Assembly (NCBI RefSeq): GCF_016583575.1
Contig: NZ_NRRG01000018.1
Span: 1 to 64,000, forward strand
Origin: Thiocystis violacea
Lineage (GTDB): Bacteria > Pseudomonadota > Gammaproteobacteria > Chromatiales > Chromatiaceae
Length of the DNA: 64,000 nucleotides
Direction: 5' to 3'
The position numbers and the translations under genes are program-made. Positions 25,967-34,315 of the stretch are shown piece after piece; positions within the stretch are counted from its first letter, which is position 1, and each line of letters starts with the position of its first letter. Below the pieces are notes generated by a model, which saw only the letters and a program-made list of their open reading frames with translations, made no database searches and was not told the origin of the DNA.

Positions 25967-27229
25967 ATGCAATCGATCCTTCGTTCCGTCTTGTATCCAT
26001 TACCGGTTTTCGTTTTCGCACTAACTTGTACCCCAGCGCACGCGATAGATTCTGTTACGGAATCTGGATTGTTTAACGAAATCATTGGGCGATTCGTTAG
26101 CGAAATGGAAGGATGGGAGCCGGTATTGCTCCCACACGCGACAAATATTTTCTGGTTTCTGGTAACGGTGTCGATGGTCGTGACCTTCGGCAAGTTAGCG
26201 CTACAGAGGGCAGACATGCAGGAGTTCGTCCGGGAAGCGATGATGTTCATCTTGACCACCGGTATATTCTGGTCGCTTCTCAGCTACGGCACTAATATCG
26301 CGATCGATTTCATCAACTCGTTACGACAGATGGGGGGTACGGCGACTGGACTGGGTCCGAAGATCGACCCGCAGACAATCCTTGACGTTGGAATGCAGGT
26401 ACTAATGGACGCAAAGGACTCCTTTGAACTGCATCACCCATTGGTGAGTCTGGTGGCGCTCATGGTCGCATTTCTTGTGTTATGCCTGTGCGCACTCATC
26501 GCATTAAATATGCTGATCTTGATCATCGCGAGCCTAGTGATGGTCTATGCTGGCGTGATCGTGTTAGGTTTCGGTGGATCACGATGGACGTCTGAGATAG
26601 CGATAAACTACTACAAGAGCGCGATAGGAATGGGCCTAAAGTTGATGACAATGAGCTTGATCGTCGGCATTGGTGTCTCGTTCGCTCAAGAATTACTCGA
26701 AGCGAAAGCGGAATCGGTTACATTAAAAGAGCAAGCCGTGATATTCGTTGCGGTACTGATGGTTTGGGGGCTATCAAAAGAACTACCGAACATGGTGGCG
26801 AACCTTGTCCTTTCAGCGAATATAGGATCGTCGGTGGGAAATCATGGCATCGGGACGGCTATGGCGGTAGGCGGCGGCGCTGCGGTGATCGGTGGCGGTA
26901 CCCTCGCGGCCGGCAAGGGCATGCTGACACAAGGTGCCGGCGCGGTCGACGCGGTGGGTGCGGCCATGGCCGCCCGATCAAGCGGAGGGGCGGACACCTC
27001 CGCGCCGAACGCCCAATCGGGGCCAACCGGAGGCGCACAGCAGGGCGCAAGCCAATCGCCATTGGAAGCGGCATCGAACAGCGGAACAGCGAAAAGAGGT
27101 CCACGTGGATCCGCGATAGCGACACTGGCTAAAGGGGTAGGGGCGGCGCTGAAGGACAAGAAGGATTCCGCCGTCAGTCACACCGTCGGTGGAAAAATCG
27201 CGAACGCCATCCGATCCGGCAATCGTTAA
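25967..27229 (+). CDS. trbL: TrbL (VirB6 family)
   Basis: This is a 420-residue polytopic inner-membrane channel protein. It has a signal-like start ending TPAHA, at least five membrane segments between about 50 and 270, and a long Gly/Ala/Ser-rich cytoplasmic tail (about 285-420), as in other TrbL proteins. The ATG at 25967 begins one base after the trbJ stop and has a GGAG site. In RP4, trbK separates trbJ and trbL; it is absent here. Confidence 0.9.
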   Translation: MQSILRSVLYPLPVFVFALTCTPAHAIDSVTESGLFNEIIGRFVSEMEGWEPVLLPHATNIFWFLVTVSMVVTFGKLALQRADMQEFVREAMMFILTTGIFWSLLSYGTNIAIDFINSLRQMGGTATGLGPKIDPQTILDVGMQVLMDAKDSFELHHPLVSLVALMVAFLVLCLCALIALNMLILIIASLVMVYAGVIVLGFGGSRWTSEIAINYYKSAIGMGLKLMTMSLIVGIGVSFAQELLEAKAESVTLKEQAVIFVAVLMVWGLSKELPNMVANLVLSANIGSSVGNHGIGTAMAVGGGAAVIGGGTLAAGKGMLTQGAGAVDAVGAAMAARSSGGADTSAPNAQSGPTGGAQQGASQSPLEAASNSGTAKRGPRGSAIATLAKGVGAALKDKKDSAVSHTVGGKIANAIRSGNR

Positions 27230-27241
27230 AGGAGTAGAAAG

Positions 27242-28168
27242 ATGAGCCTGAGAAGGGACACGATTGCAGCGGTCGTGCTAATGGCGTGCGCGGTGAGTTC
27301 TGTTGGTGCCAAGCCGAATACTGCATCAGCACACACGGCACAGTGGGAACAAATACGAGCGGGCATGGTGTTGGACAAGAGTCATCCCCGCATTGAACGG
27401 GAAGCCAAGGCGTTACTAGCTCGCGATCCAGGTCTCGTTGCAAAACTCCATCGCCGTGCAGCCCCGCATTTAGAGCTTATCATCGGCGAGATCGCAAGAC
27501 GTGGCCTGCCGATGGAATTGGCGGCGCTCCCTGCCGTCGAGAGCGGTTACAACCCGCGCGCGACGTCGCCAAAGGCAGCGGCAGGTCTGTGGCAGTTCAT
27601 CCCCTCTACCGCTCGCGACATGGGCTTGCAGGTCAACGCGAAGTCAGACGAACGCCGCGATCCATTTGCCTCGACGCGGGCGGCTCTCGACTATCTGGAG
27701 CTGCTGCACGCGCGTTTTGGCAATTGGGAACTCGCGATGGCGGCCTACAACTGCGGCCCCGAGCGCGTGGACACGGCACAGAGCAAGAACCGACGCGCGG
27801 GGTTACCGATCGACTTCTGGTCCCTGGATCTCCCGAACGAGACGGAACACTACGTGCCAAGAATCCTCGCGACCGCGAAGATCGCAACAGGCGCGAGGGG
27901 GCCAGCATTACTCGCCAAGCGCAAGTCTGACGACACGCTCGCGGCCTTACCTGTGCAGCCAGAACAGATCGGCGCCCAATGGGACGCCACGATCGAGAAG
28001 CTCGCACGCCGGCAGTCGTTCAGGGCGGAACAGCGCCGCCGCATCCTCGCCCACGAGCCACTCCTCTCGGTTGCGTCGACCAGGATCGAAAGCATTGCGA
28101 TGGAGCGCGGCTATCACCCGTCCGGGATCGTTGAACGCGGTCGCCAGCGGGTCGCTGCAACAGAATAG
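27242..28168 (+). CDS. Lytic transglycosylase, TrbN-like role
   Basis: This is a 308-residue secreted muramidase that would open peptidoglycan for the mating channel. A signal peptide ends SVGA. The SLT domain has the catalytic Glu in PAVESGYNPRATS, then KAAAGLWQFIPSTAR, and MAAYNCGPERV. RP4 trbN also encodes a transglycosylase near the end of Tra2, but this protein looks closer to the MltD class. It lies 12 bases after trbL and is the last clear transfer gene. Confidence 0.88.
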   Translation: MSLRRDTIAAVVLMACAVSSVGAKPNTASAHTAQWEQIRAGMVLDKSHPRIEREAKALLARDPGLVAKLHRRAAPHLELIIGEIARRGLPMELAALPAVESGYNPRATSPKAAAGLWQFIPSTARDMGLQVNAKSDERRDPFASTRAALDYLELLHARFGNWELAMAAYNCGPERVDTAQSKNRRAGLPIDFWSLDLPNETEHYVPRILATAKIATGARGPALLAKRKSDDTLAALPVQPEQIGAQWDATIEKLARRQSFRAEQRRRILAHEPLLSVASTRIESIAMERGYHPSGIVERGRQRVAATE

Positions 28169-28201
28169 GCTACGCTGTTTCACCAATCCGCCATAAGCGA
28201 C

Positions 28202-28942
28202 GTGAACCCACTGGAACGCGAGGGCAGGGCGCCCGACACCCCGGAACGCAGCAACAGATCATCCAAGAAAGGTTACAACGTGGACCTGGTCGACCGCGCT
28301 GGGCGCCGGCTGTCCCTCACGCGCGAAGAGCGCTTGGCCTTCTTGGCGGCGCTCGACAAGCAGCCGGGAAGTGTGCGGACCTTCGGCCTGGTGTTGGCCT
28401 ATACGGGCTGTCGGCTGTCGGAAGCGCTCTCGCTGACGGGGACGCATGTCGATTTCGAGGCACGTTGCCTGATTTTCGAGACGCTGAAGAAACGCCAGCG
28501 CGGCGTCTTTCGTCAGGTACCACTCCCCGATACGCTCATCGAGGCGATCGATCGCGTGCATGGGATAAGAGACAACACGCGACAAGGGAAAGCCTTGGAG
28601 GATCGTCTTTGGCCCTGGTCGAGGACCACGGGGTTTCGGCGAGTCAAGGAGGTTCTGGAGGCGGCAGGTGTCAGCGCGGGACCGCACCGCAGCCCGAAAG
28701 GGTTGCGCCACGCCTACGGTGTGAGCGCGATCCTGGCGGGTGTTCCGCTCAATCTGCTGGCCATCTGGATGGGACACGCATCAATGCATGCGACAGCGCT
28801 CTACACGCGCTCGCTCGGGGGCGAGCAACAAGCCATCGCGGAACGGATGTGGAGTACCTATGAAGAACCGTCAGCGCAAGCCACTCACGACCCTTTTGCT
28901 ATGGACAAGCCTGTCAGCGGTGCCACTTCACGGCTGTATTAA
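28202..28942 (+). CDS. Short tyrosine recombinase without N-terminal arm domain
   Basis: This is a 246-residue catalytic-domain-only recombinase. The first catalytic Arg lies in TGCRLSEALSL, the second in PKGLRHAYGV, and the nucleophile Tyr in HASMHATALYTRS. The usual His of the HxxR box is Lys (PKGLRH), a variant seen in short plasmid recombinases. It may resolve plasmid multimers or shuffle local DNA. The start is a GTG with a weak ribosome site. The next gene begins inside its 3' end. Confidence 0.8.
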   Translation: MNPLEREGRAPDTPERSNRSSKKGYNVDLVDRAGRRLSLTREERLAFLAALDKQPGSVRTFGLVLAYTGCRLSEALSLTGTHVDFEARCLIFETLKKRQRGVFRQVPLPDTLIEAIDRVHGIRDNTRQGKALEDRLWPWSRTTGFRRVKEVLEAAGVSAGPHRSPKGLRHAYGVSAILAGVPLNLLAIWMGHASMHATALYTRSLGGEQQAIAERMWSTYEEPSAQATHDPFAMDKPVSGATSRLY

Positions 28943-29288
28943 CTACAGCGATTTCCTGAAGCCCGCGACAGCGACAAAAACCATTTCCGCGCCGTCTGGC
29001 AAGCGCGCGATGACGGCTGCAATCGCCGCGGCGGGCAAGACCGGCTGGACGCCGAAAGTCATTTCGCTGGAGACGAACTATATGCTGGCCGAACAGGAGC
29101 CGGATGTGGTCGGGCGCTCCGCCAGGTCGTACGCCTTTTCGCTGGAGGTCAGACTTCCAGAGCGCGGTCGTGGACGCGTCACGGTCACTGTGGTGCCGCC
29201 TCAGGGGATCACGAGCGACACGCCGACCCAGGTTTACGCGGACGCGTTTGTGCAGGCACTGGCCCGAGAATTGGGGCACGGCAAATAG
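28860..29288 (+). CDS. Predicted lipoprotein, unknown function
   Basis: This is a 142-residue protein with a lipoprotein signal (LLLWTSLSAVPLHGC). The mature part includes ISAPSGKRAMTAAIAAAGKTG and ends LARELGHGK. It overlaps the 3' end of the recombinase gene by 83 bases, so the two may be co-translated. Since trbK (an entry-exclusion lipoprotein) is missing from the trb cluster, an exclusion role is possible but purely speculative. Confidence 0.65.
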   Translation: MKNRQRKPLTTLLLWTSLSAVPLHGCINYSDFLKPATATKTISAPSGKRAMTAAIAAAGKTGWTPKVISLETNYMLAEQEPDVVGRSARSYAFSLEVRLPERGRGRVTVTVVPPQGITSDTPTQVYADAFVQALARELGHGK

Positions 29289-29320
29289 AGGTCTGCTCAC
29301 GAAACGGAAATAATCCCGCG

Positions 29321-29665
29321 CTACGCCTCGCTGAGCCGCTGACGGATCGGCGATGAAATGATCTCATCCAGGAGCTGCGCGGCCGCCTGGATCGGATCAT
29401 CGTCCAGGTCGATCTCGAACGGCTCCCCGAGATCCGTCGCGGTCATCCCGCGCATCGCCTCCTGGGGTTGCGCGTGGAGCCTCGCCAGCAGCAGGTCCGG
29501 CTCATCGATCGTCGGCATCTCCAGGGCGTTCGCCTCCAGGGCGTGGCGGATCAGCGCCACGCTCGCCAACTCGATCCGGGGGCACCAGGGAATCTTGTTC
29601 GCGCTCAGGACCTCGGCCGAGCGCTGATTGAGACGGTGGCTGTTCAGGGTCGCGTAGGTGTTCAT
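29321..29665 (-). CDS. Plasmid protein related to the nested 0.8-1.2 kb gene
   Basis: This is a 114-residue acidic protein of unknown function. Blocks ELASVALIRHALEANALEMP, TDLGEPFEIDLDDDPIQAA and LLDEIIS are shared with the nested gene at 801-1172. The start at 29665 follows a GGGAGG site and is preferred over an upstream in-frame ATG at 29809 that runs through Arg-rich shadow sequence. It is the last gene of a leftward operon with a TrfB-type regulator. Confidence 0.75.
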   Translation of the reverse strand: MNTYATLNSHRLNQRSAEVLSANKIPWCPRIELASVALIRHALEANALEMPTIDEPDLLLARLHAQPQEAMRGMTATDLGEPFEIDLDDDPIQAAAQLLDEIISSPIRQRLSEA

Positions 29666-29703
29666 GAGGGCCTCCCGGTCTTGCGGTTGATGGCTCCGTT
29701 CAC

Positions 29704-30333
29704 TCAAACCAGATGCGTTTCTGCGTCGTCGTCGGCCGCGCGCAGATGACCGTAGGCCCGCTCCAGATAGTCCCCGACGAGCAGCGCCTCGTCGCTGCCG
29801 TTGGCACAATAGCCATCGGCGCGGGGTTGCTCCAGGAGGCTTTCGAGCCCACAGGCGTCGGCGATGAAGTTTTGGAGGATCGCCTCGACGGCGAGGCCAT
29901 AGTGCTCGGCAAGGTCGAAGAATTCAGGCGGGACAGCGAGCCTCACCGGCACGGTGTCGTCCTCAATGAAGGCCCCGTCGCTGCCTGGGAGGATCCCACG
30001 CGGGGCGGTCCACCCGTTCAGATTGGCCGCATTGCTCCAGCCGATCCGCGCGCCGTCATCAAGCTCCACGACGCGGCGCAGGCTCTGGTCGAGATAGGCC
30101 TCGAAACGGTAGCCGTCCAGCGCCGCGTCCCACCGCGCGACCCCAACGCGGTCGCCCGAGCGCGTGCGCCAGTCGCCGCCGCCCGCGCGGACCGGCAGCG
30201 CAATCGCGCGCCCTTGGTACGCGAGCACCAAGCGCGGCGGGTCCGTCCGCACCTCCACAAGCTGAGCGTCGTAGTACGTCGGGTGCGCGACCGCGCCGGC
30301 GATCATGCGGTCGTGGGTGCTGTTCTCAGGCAT
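29704..30333 (-). CDS. Hypothetical plasmid protein, acidic
   Basis: This is a 209-residue protein that I do not recognise. An N-terminal beta-rich half (YYDAQLVEVRTDPPRLVLAY, then SLRRVVELDDGARIGW) is followed by an acidic helical half (VPPEFFDLAEHYGLAVEAIL). Its start overlaps the stop of the regulator gene by eight bases, so it belongs to the same operon. A frame continues upstream of the chosen ATG, but it is Arg-rich shadow of the regulator gene. Confidence 0.65.
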   Translation of the reverse strand: MPENSTHDRMIAGAVAHPTYYDAQLVEVRTDPPRLVLAYQGRAIALPVRAGGGDWRTRSGDRVGVARWDAALDGYRFEAYLDQSLRRVVELDDGARIGWSNAANLNGWTAPRGILPGSDGAFIEDDTVPVRLAVPPEFFDLAEHYGLAVEAILQNFIADACGLESLLEQPRADGYCANGSDEALLVGDYLERAYGHLRAADDDAETHLV

Positions 30334-30718
30334 TGTCGTGGGTCTCTCGTTGGCCTTGCGGTTGCTCCAGCGGGCGCGGATGACCGCCCTCATTCGCGCA
30401 CTGACGCAGCGCCTGGGCCACCGCCTGGGCGTCGCCCGGAGCGCGCGCGAGGCGCTCCGCCAGGGACTGCACCTGGGCCGCAATCTCAGGCGGTAGCCAG
30501 CACGCGACCCGGACCCAGTTTCTCGGAGCCCCAGCCGCCGCCGCCTCCACGCGCACGATGATCTGATTGATGCGCTGGCGGGTGAGCCCATGGTGGCGAG
30601 CGACCTCGGCCTGGTCGAAACCCTCGACCAGGACGGCCCTCGCCGCCTCGATCGCCGCAGGGCGCATGCGTCCCAAGCGCGTTCTCAGCGCCTCGAACTG
30701 GTCGTCTGTCCACCTCAA
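30326..30718 (-). CDS. TrfB/KorA-type DNA-binding regulator
   Basis: This 130-residue protein has a TrfB-like helix-turn-helix (GFDQAEVARHHGLTRQRINQI), similar in layout to KorA at 14288, and a charged disordered tail. It lacks the HQAFLVRKW-type tail of KorA and TrbA. It probably regulates its own operon. Its start overlaps the stop of the upstream small gene (ATGA). Confidence 0.75.
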   Translation of the reverse strand: MRWTDDQFEALRTRLGRMRPAAIEAARAVLVEGFDQAEVARHHGLTRQRINQIIVRVEAAAAGAPRNWVRVACWLPPEIAAQVQSLAERLARAPGDAQAVAQALRQCANEGGHPRPLEQPQGQRETHDNA

Positions 30719-30915
30719 GCGTCCTGTCTCCAGTAGGCCATGTGCCCTTTCGGCAGCAAGCCCGCCTCGGCCTGTGCGGCTTCGACCGCCGCATGGCCAT
30801 ACGTCTTGCTCAACGCCACCAGCAGGGCGCGACCGGCCTTTCGATCATCCGGCTCCCGCGCGCGCATGCGCCGAGACGCCTCGATGACGCGCTCTTTAAG
30901 CGTGTCGTCGTTCAT
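30715..30915 (-). CDS. Small hypothetical protein, first in operon
   Basis: This is a 66-residue protein starting MNDDTLKERVIEASRRM, mainly helical and charged. The start at 30915 has a GGAG site ten bases upstream; a second ATG at 30930 is possible. It overlaps the TrfB-type regulator gene (ATGA). No function is recognised. Confidence 0.6.
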   Translation of the reverse strand: MNDDTLKERVIEASRRMRAREPDDRKAGRALLVALSKTYGHAAVEAAQAEAGLLPKGHMAYWRQDA

Positions 30916-31306
30916 CGACCGAGTCTCCATGCGCGCGCCGATCGCGCACCGCGCGCGGCGTGACCGAGCGGCTGCGCGACCACGTGGCATCGCTCGGCGG
31001 GCGCGCCGTCGTGCCGGTTCAGCCTGTTCATGGTGACCTCGAGCGATGGTTCCGGGATGCGGTCATGATCAGGCATCAGGGCTACAACGTCAATACTTGT
31101 TAATATAAAAAGCGGATGGGTGCCTGGGCGCTGGAGTCGCGAGGGGGTCTCCGAGGCGTTGCGCTCGCCAACGACGGATAGCGCGAAGCGGGTGCGCGCC
31201 GAGCGCCGCCTGGACGCGACGGCGGCATCGCTCGGGATCGGCTCCAAGCCGCGCATCACCTCTGTTATGATTGTTGTACGTCATTCATAAAATGCCCCCG
31301 CGCGCC
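30916..31306. other. Intergenic control region between the leftward operon and umuD
   Basis: This stretch of about 390 bp separates divergent genes and is GC-rich apart from a short AT run (31095-31115). Several short frames cross it, but none has convincing codon use or a ribosome site. No clear LexA box (CTGT-N8-ACAG) is seen before umuD. A promoter for each side is expected but not pinned down. Confidence 0.4.
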
Positions 31307-31891
31307 ATGCCAGACCCTTCCCCCACGTCCCGAGGCGGTGCGCGACCCGGCGCCGGCCGCAAGCCGGGCTTTGGCCGCTATGGCGAGCCCACCCAGCCGC
31401 TCCGCCTGCCGATCACCGCCCTGCCCACGGTGCGCGCCTGGCTCAGCGCGCGGGCGCTGGTGGCGGGCGGGGAGGGCGCCTTGACCTTGACCACGGCGCC
31501 GAGTGTCCTGCCACTGCCGCTCTATGGCGCGCGCATCGCCGCCGGCTTTCCCTCGCCGGCGGATGATGACCTGGAAGGCACCCTCGACCTCAACGAACAC
31601 CTGGTCGCGCACCCGGCCTCGACCTTCTTCGTGCGGGTCCAGGGTGAGTCCATGACCGGGGCGGGCATCCACAACGGGGATCTGCTGGTGGTCGATCGTG
31701 CCCTGGAGGCCCGCTCGGGATCGATCGTGGTGGCGGTGGTCGACGGCGAGCTGACGGTGAAGCGCCTGCGGATCGAGGGCGAGCGGGTGTGGCTGATGGC
31801 CGAGAACCCGGCCTATCCCCCGCTGGAAATCCATGACGGGATGGAGCTGTTCATCTGGGGCGTAGTCGCGCATGCCGTGCGCTCCTTCTGA
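31307..31891 (+). CDS. umuD: UmuD-like translesion polymerase subunit
   Basis: This is an S24 autoprotease subunit of DNA polymerase V, 194 residues. The cleavage site is Ala79-Gly80 (ARIAAGFPS). The catalytic Ser115 lies in VQGESMTGAG and Lys152 in ELTVKRL. The N-terminal part is longer than in E. coli UmuD and carries GGARPGAGRKPGFGRYGEPT, a segment seen in some plasmid and chromosomal UmuD relatives. An upstream in-frame ATG at 31271 is less likely. umuC follows nine bases later. Confidence 0.9.
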   Translation: MPDPSPTSRGGARPGAGRKPGFGRYGEPTQPLRLPITALPTVRAWLSARALVAGGEGALTLTTAPSVLPLPLYGARIAAGFPSPADDDLEGTLDLNEHLVAHPASTFFVRVQGESMTGAGIHNGDLLVVDRALEARSGSIVVAVVDGELTVKRLRIEGERVWLMAENPAYPPLEIHDGMELFIWGVVAHAVRSF

Positions 31892-31900
31892 GCGCCGGCC

Positions 31901-33163
31901 GTGTTCGCGTTGGCCGATTGCAATAATTTCTATCCTTCCTGCGAACGGCTGTTCCGTCCCGACCTGGAGGGGCGGCCGATCATCGTGCTCTCCAACAACG
32001 ACGGCTGCGTGATCGCACGCAGCAACGAGGCGAAGGCGCTGGGCATCCCCATGGGGCTCCCGTTCTTCAAGCTCGATCCCAAGCAGCGCCGGCAGATGGT
32101 GGTGTACTCCTCGAACTACGCTCTCTATGGCGACCTCTCGCGGCGCGTCATGCAGGTGCTCACGACCTTTGCGCCGAGGATCGAGGTCTATTCGATCGAC
32201 GAATGTTTCCTCGACCTGAGCGGCGTCGCGGACCCGATCGGCGAAGGGCAGCGTATCGCCCGCACCGTGCGCCAGTGGACCGGGATCCCGGTCTCGGTCG
32301 GCATCGCCCCCACTAAGACGCTCGCCAAGCTCGCTAATCGCCTCGCGAAAAAGGGCCAGAGCCCCGATGGCCCGGTGCTCGACTGGTCGCGCCTGGAGGA
32401 TCCGGCGGCGACCCTGGCGGGGATTGCGGTCGAGGATGTCTGGGGCATTGGTCAGCGTTGGGGGAAGCGCCTGCGTGCGCTGGGCATCGCTGATGCCCTG
32501 GCCGTGCGCGCGGCCGAGCCGCGCTGGCTGCGGCAGCAGTTCGGCGTGGTCCTGGAACGCCTCGGCTGGGAGTTGCGCGGGCGCTCCTGTCTGCCGCTGG
32601 CGGCGCTCCAGCCGCCCCGGCAACAGATCCTGGTCTCGCGCAGCTTTGGCGCGGCGGTCTCGACCCTGCCCGCGCTACGCGCCGCCGTGACCCGCTTTGC
32701 CACCCGCGCCGGTGAGAAGCTGCGTGCCCAGGGGCGCTGTGCCCCGGCGCTGACGGTCTTCATCCAGACCGATCCCTTTGACCCGGCCAGGCCCTTCTAC
32801 GCCAACGCTCTGACCTTGCCCTTTGCCATCCCGACCCAGGACAGCGCCGCGCTGATCCGCCAGGCCATACGCGGGATCGAACGACTCTTTCGACCGGGCG
32901 ACGCCTACCGCAAGGCCGGCGTCTTGCTGCCGGATCTCCGCGCGGCCGAGCCAGGCCCGAGCGACCTCTTCGCCGACCCTATCGCCGACCAGGCCGCCGC
33001 GCGGCGCATGGCCGCGCTCGATGCGATCAACCGCCGTTTCGGCCGCGACACGCTGCGCGTCGCCAGCGAGATGATCGGTACCGGCTGGCAGCGGCGCGCG
33101 GGGCGTATGTCGCCCAGCTCGACCACGCGCTGGAGCGCCTTGCCGACGGTGCGGGCATGCTAG
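31901..33163 (+). CDS. umuC: UmuC, Y-family translesion DNA polymerase
   Basis: This is the 420-residue catalytic subunit of polymerase V. The catalytic acidic residues lie in FALADCNNFY and YSIDECFLDL. Helix-hairpin-helix and little-finger domains follow, ending with the DUF4113-type tail (GWQRRAGRMSPSSTTRW). The start is a GTG. Plasmid umuDC pairs raise tolerance to DNA damage at the cost of mutation. The decayed SRAP gene follows 55 bases later. Confidence 0.94.
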   Translation: MFALADCNNFYPSCERLFRPDLEGRPIIVLSNNDGCVIARSNEAKALGIPMGLPFFKLDPKQRRQMVVYSSNYALYGDLSRRVMQVLTTFAPRIEVYSIDECFLDLSGVADPIGEGQRIARTVRQWTGIPVSVGIAPTKTLAKLANRLAKKGQSPDGPVLDWSRLEDPAATLAGIAVEDVWGIGQRWGKRLRALGIADALAVRAAEPRWLRQQFGVVLERLGWELRGRSCLPLAALQPPRQQILVSRSFGAAVSTLPALRAAVTRFATRAGEKLRAQGRCAPALTVFIQTDPFDPARPFYANALTLPFAIPTQDSAALIRQAIRGIERLFRPGDAYRKAGVLLPDLRAAEPGPSDLFADPIADQAAARRMAALDAINRRFGRDTLRVASEMIGTGWQRRAGRMSPSSTTRWSALPTVRAC

Positions 33164-33218
33164 ATTGGATGGCAAGACCATTCCCGTTCCCGCTTCTCTG
33201 AGTCGCTGAATCGCTGCC

Positions 33219-33830
33219 ATGTGCGGTCGCTTTGCTCTCTTCAGTTCAGGTGCCGCGCTGGAGGCGCAATTCGACGCCACGTTCGGCGAGGAGGCCCTTG
33301 CGCCTTGCTACAACATCGCGCCCAGCAGCCAGATAGTGGCGGTACGGTAGCGCGCGACCGGGGAGCGTGAGTTCACCCGACTGCATTGGGGACTTATCCC
33401 CAGTTGGGCGAAGGATCGCAAAATCGGCGACCACACGATCAATGCGCGGGCCGAGACGGCGGCGGAGAAGCCCGCCTTTCGCGCCGCCTTCCGGCAGCGC
33501 CGCTGTCTCATTCCAGCGGATGGCTTCTACGAGTGGCAGGCGAGCGCGACCGGCAAACAGCCCTTTTTCATCTGCCGGGCCGATCGCCAGTCGTTCGCCT
33601 TCGCCGGGTTGTGGGAGTCCTGGAGCGATCCCGCGAGCGGGGCGCTGCTTGAAGCGCCACCCTCATCGTGACCGCCGCCAATGATCTGGTGCGCTCCATC
33701 CACGACCGCATGCCGGTGATCCTGTCGCCCGCCGACTACGCCACCTGGCTGGATCCGATAGCAACGCGGCCCGCGCCCTTGAAGGCGCTGCTCACGCCCG
33801 GCGAGAGCGTGTGTGATCGACCGCCCAAAA
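33219..33830 (+). pseudogene. Decayed SRAP (YedK/HMCES-like) gene
   Basis: The frame opens with MCGRFALF, whose Cys2 is the catalytic residue that caps abasic sites in SRAP proteins, and keeps the family blocks TRLHWGLIPSWAKD, TINARAETAAEKPAFR and RCLIPADGFYEW. A TAG at 33348-33350 (codon 44) interrupts it. Near 33650 the frame shifts, and the block DLVRSIHDRMPVILSPADY continues in another frame. The C-terminal part is then lost. Two or more lesions make it a pseudogene. Pairing with umuDC suggests a former DNA-damage cassette. Confidence 0.85.
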
Positions 33831-34114
33831 CCTCGGTGCTGACTGGCAGGGCGACGGTTCAGCGGGGCCGTGGCCACGGCAGGACGGACAGTGCGAGCAG
33901 CTCCGACGTGGGGCTCAGGCAGCAAGACAGGAGCGGCTCCAATTGACCAGAGCGGTCACTCGCGAGGCTAAGTCGAGCGACTCTTCAACGCGGTTATGTG
34001 AAGGTTTACATAACCGCGTGATCTGCCCTTCCCGGCATTGACCCACCTGACCTGCCGGCTTAAGCTTCTCGCCTGGAAAAGGCTGGAAGTGAATGGAAAA
34101 CCCGGAGGCCAACA
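33831..34114. other. Junction before the defence island; no gene seen
   Basis: Between the SRAP remnant and the excisionase-like gene there is no credible coding frame. The main feature is the inverted repeat at 33989-34018. The stretch probably marks the left border of the acquired island. Confidence 0.4.
33989..34018. repeat. Perfect inverted repeat, 11-bp arms and 8-bp spacer
   Basis: The arms CGCGGTTATGT and ACATAACCGCG flank GAAGGTTT. The arm and spacer sizes resemble a tyrosine-recombinase core site, and the repeat lies at the left border of the defence island, close to an excisionase-like gene. A terminator is less likely because no T-run follows. Confidence 0.5.
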
Positions 34115-34315
34115 TTGGCGGAGCTGCTGACCGTCCAAGAGGTAGCCCACCTTCTCAAGCTGAGTGATCGCACGGTCTACGCGATGTGTCGGTCGGATCG
34201 ACTGCCGGGCATCTCCAAGGTTGGGGGGAAGTGGCGGGTGGATCGAGAGAAACTCATCGTTTGGCTGGAGAGCGGCGGGGAAGTGGAAAAGGGAGCGCGA
34301 AGAAGGCATGGATGA
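34115..34315 (+). CDS. Excisionase/MerR-type DNA-binding protein
   Basis: This is a 66-residue winged-helix protein of the excisionase (HTH_17) family: LTVQEVAHLLKLSDRTVYAM, then KVGGKWRVDREKLIVWL. The start is a TTG preceded by GGAGG. It is the first gene of the restriction-type operon and may control it, or may direct excision of the island. The next gene starts inside its 3' end. Confidence 0.82.
   Translation: MAELLTVQEVAHLLKLSDRTVYAMCRSDRLPGISKVGGKWRVDREKLIVWLESGGEVEKGARRRHG

Noticed and set aside
29713..30561. 282-codon plus-strand frame opposite the 29.7-30.6 kb operon
   Set aside because: The minus-strand genes overlap in ATGA style and include a helix-turn-helix protein; the plus frame is Arg/Pro-rich shadow.
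31090..31284. 64-codon minus-strand frame before umuD
   Set aside because: No ribosome site or motif; composition fits intergenic GC-rich DNA.
31081..31306. LexA box before umuD
   Set aside because: No CTGT-N8-ACAG or close variant was found; the SOS control of this umuDC remains open.
31265..32623. Long minus-strand frame over umuD and umuC
   Set aside because: Antisense to two clear genes; no motif and no ribosome site.
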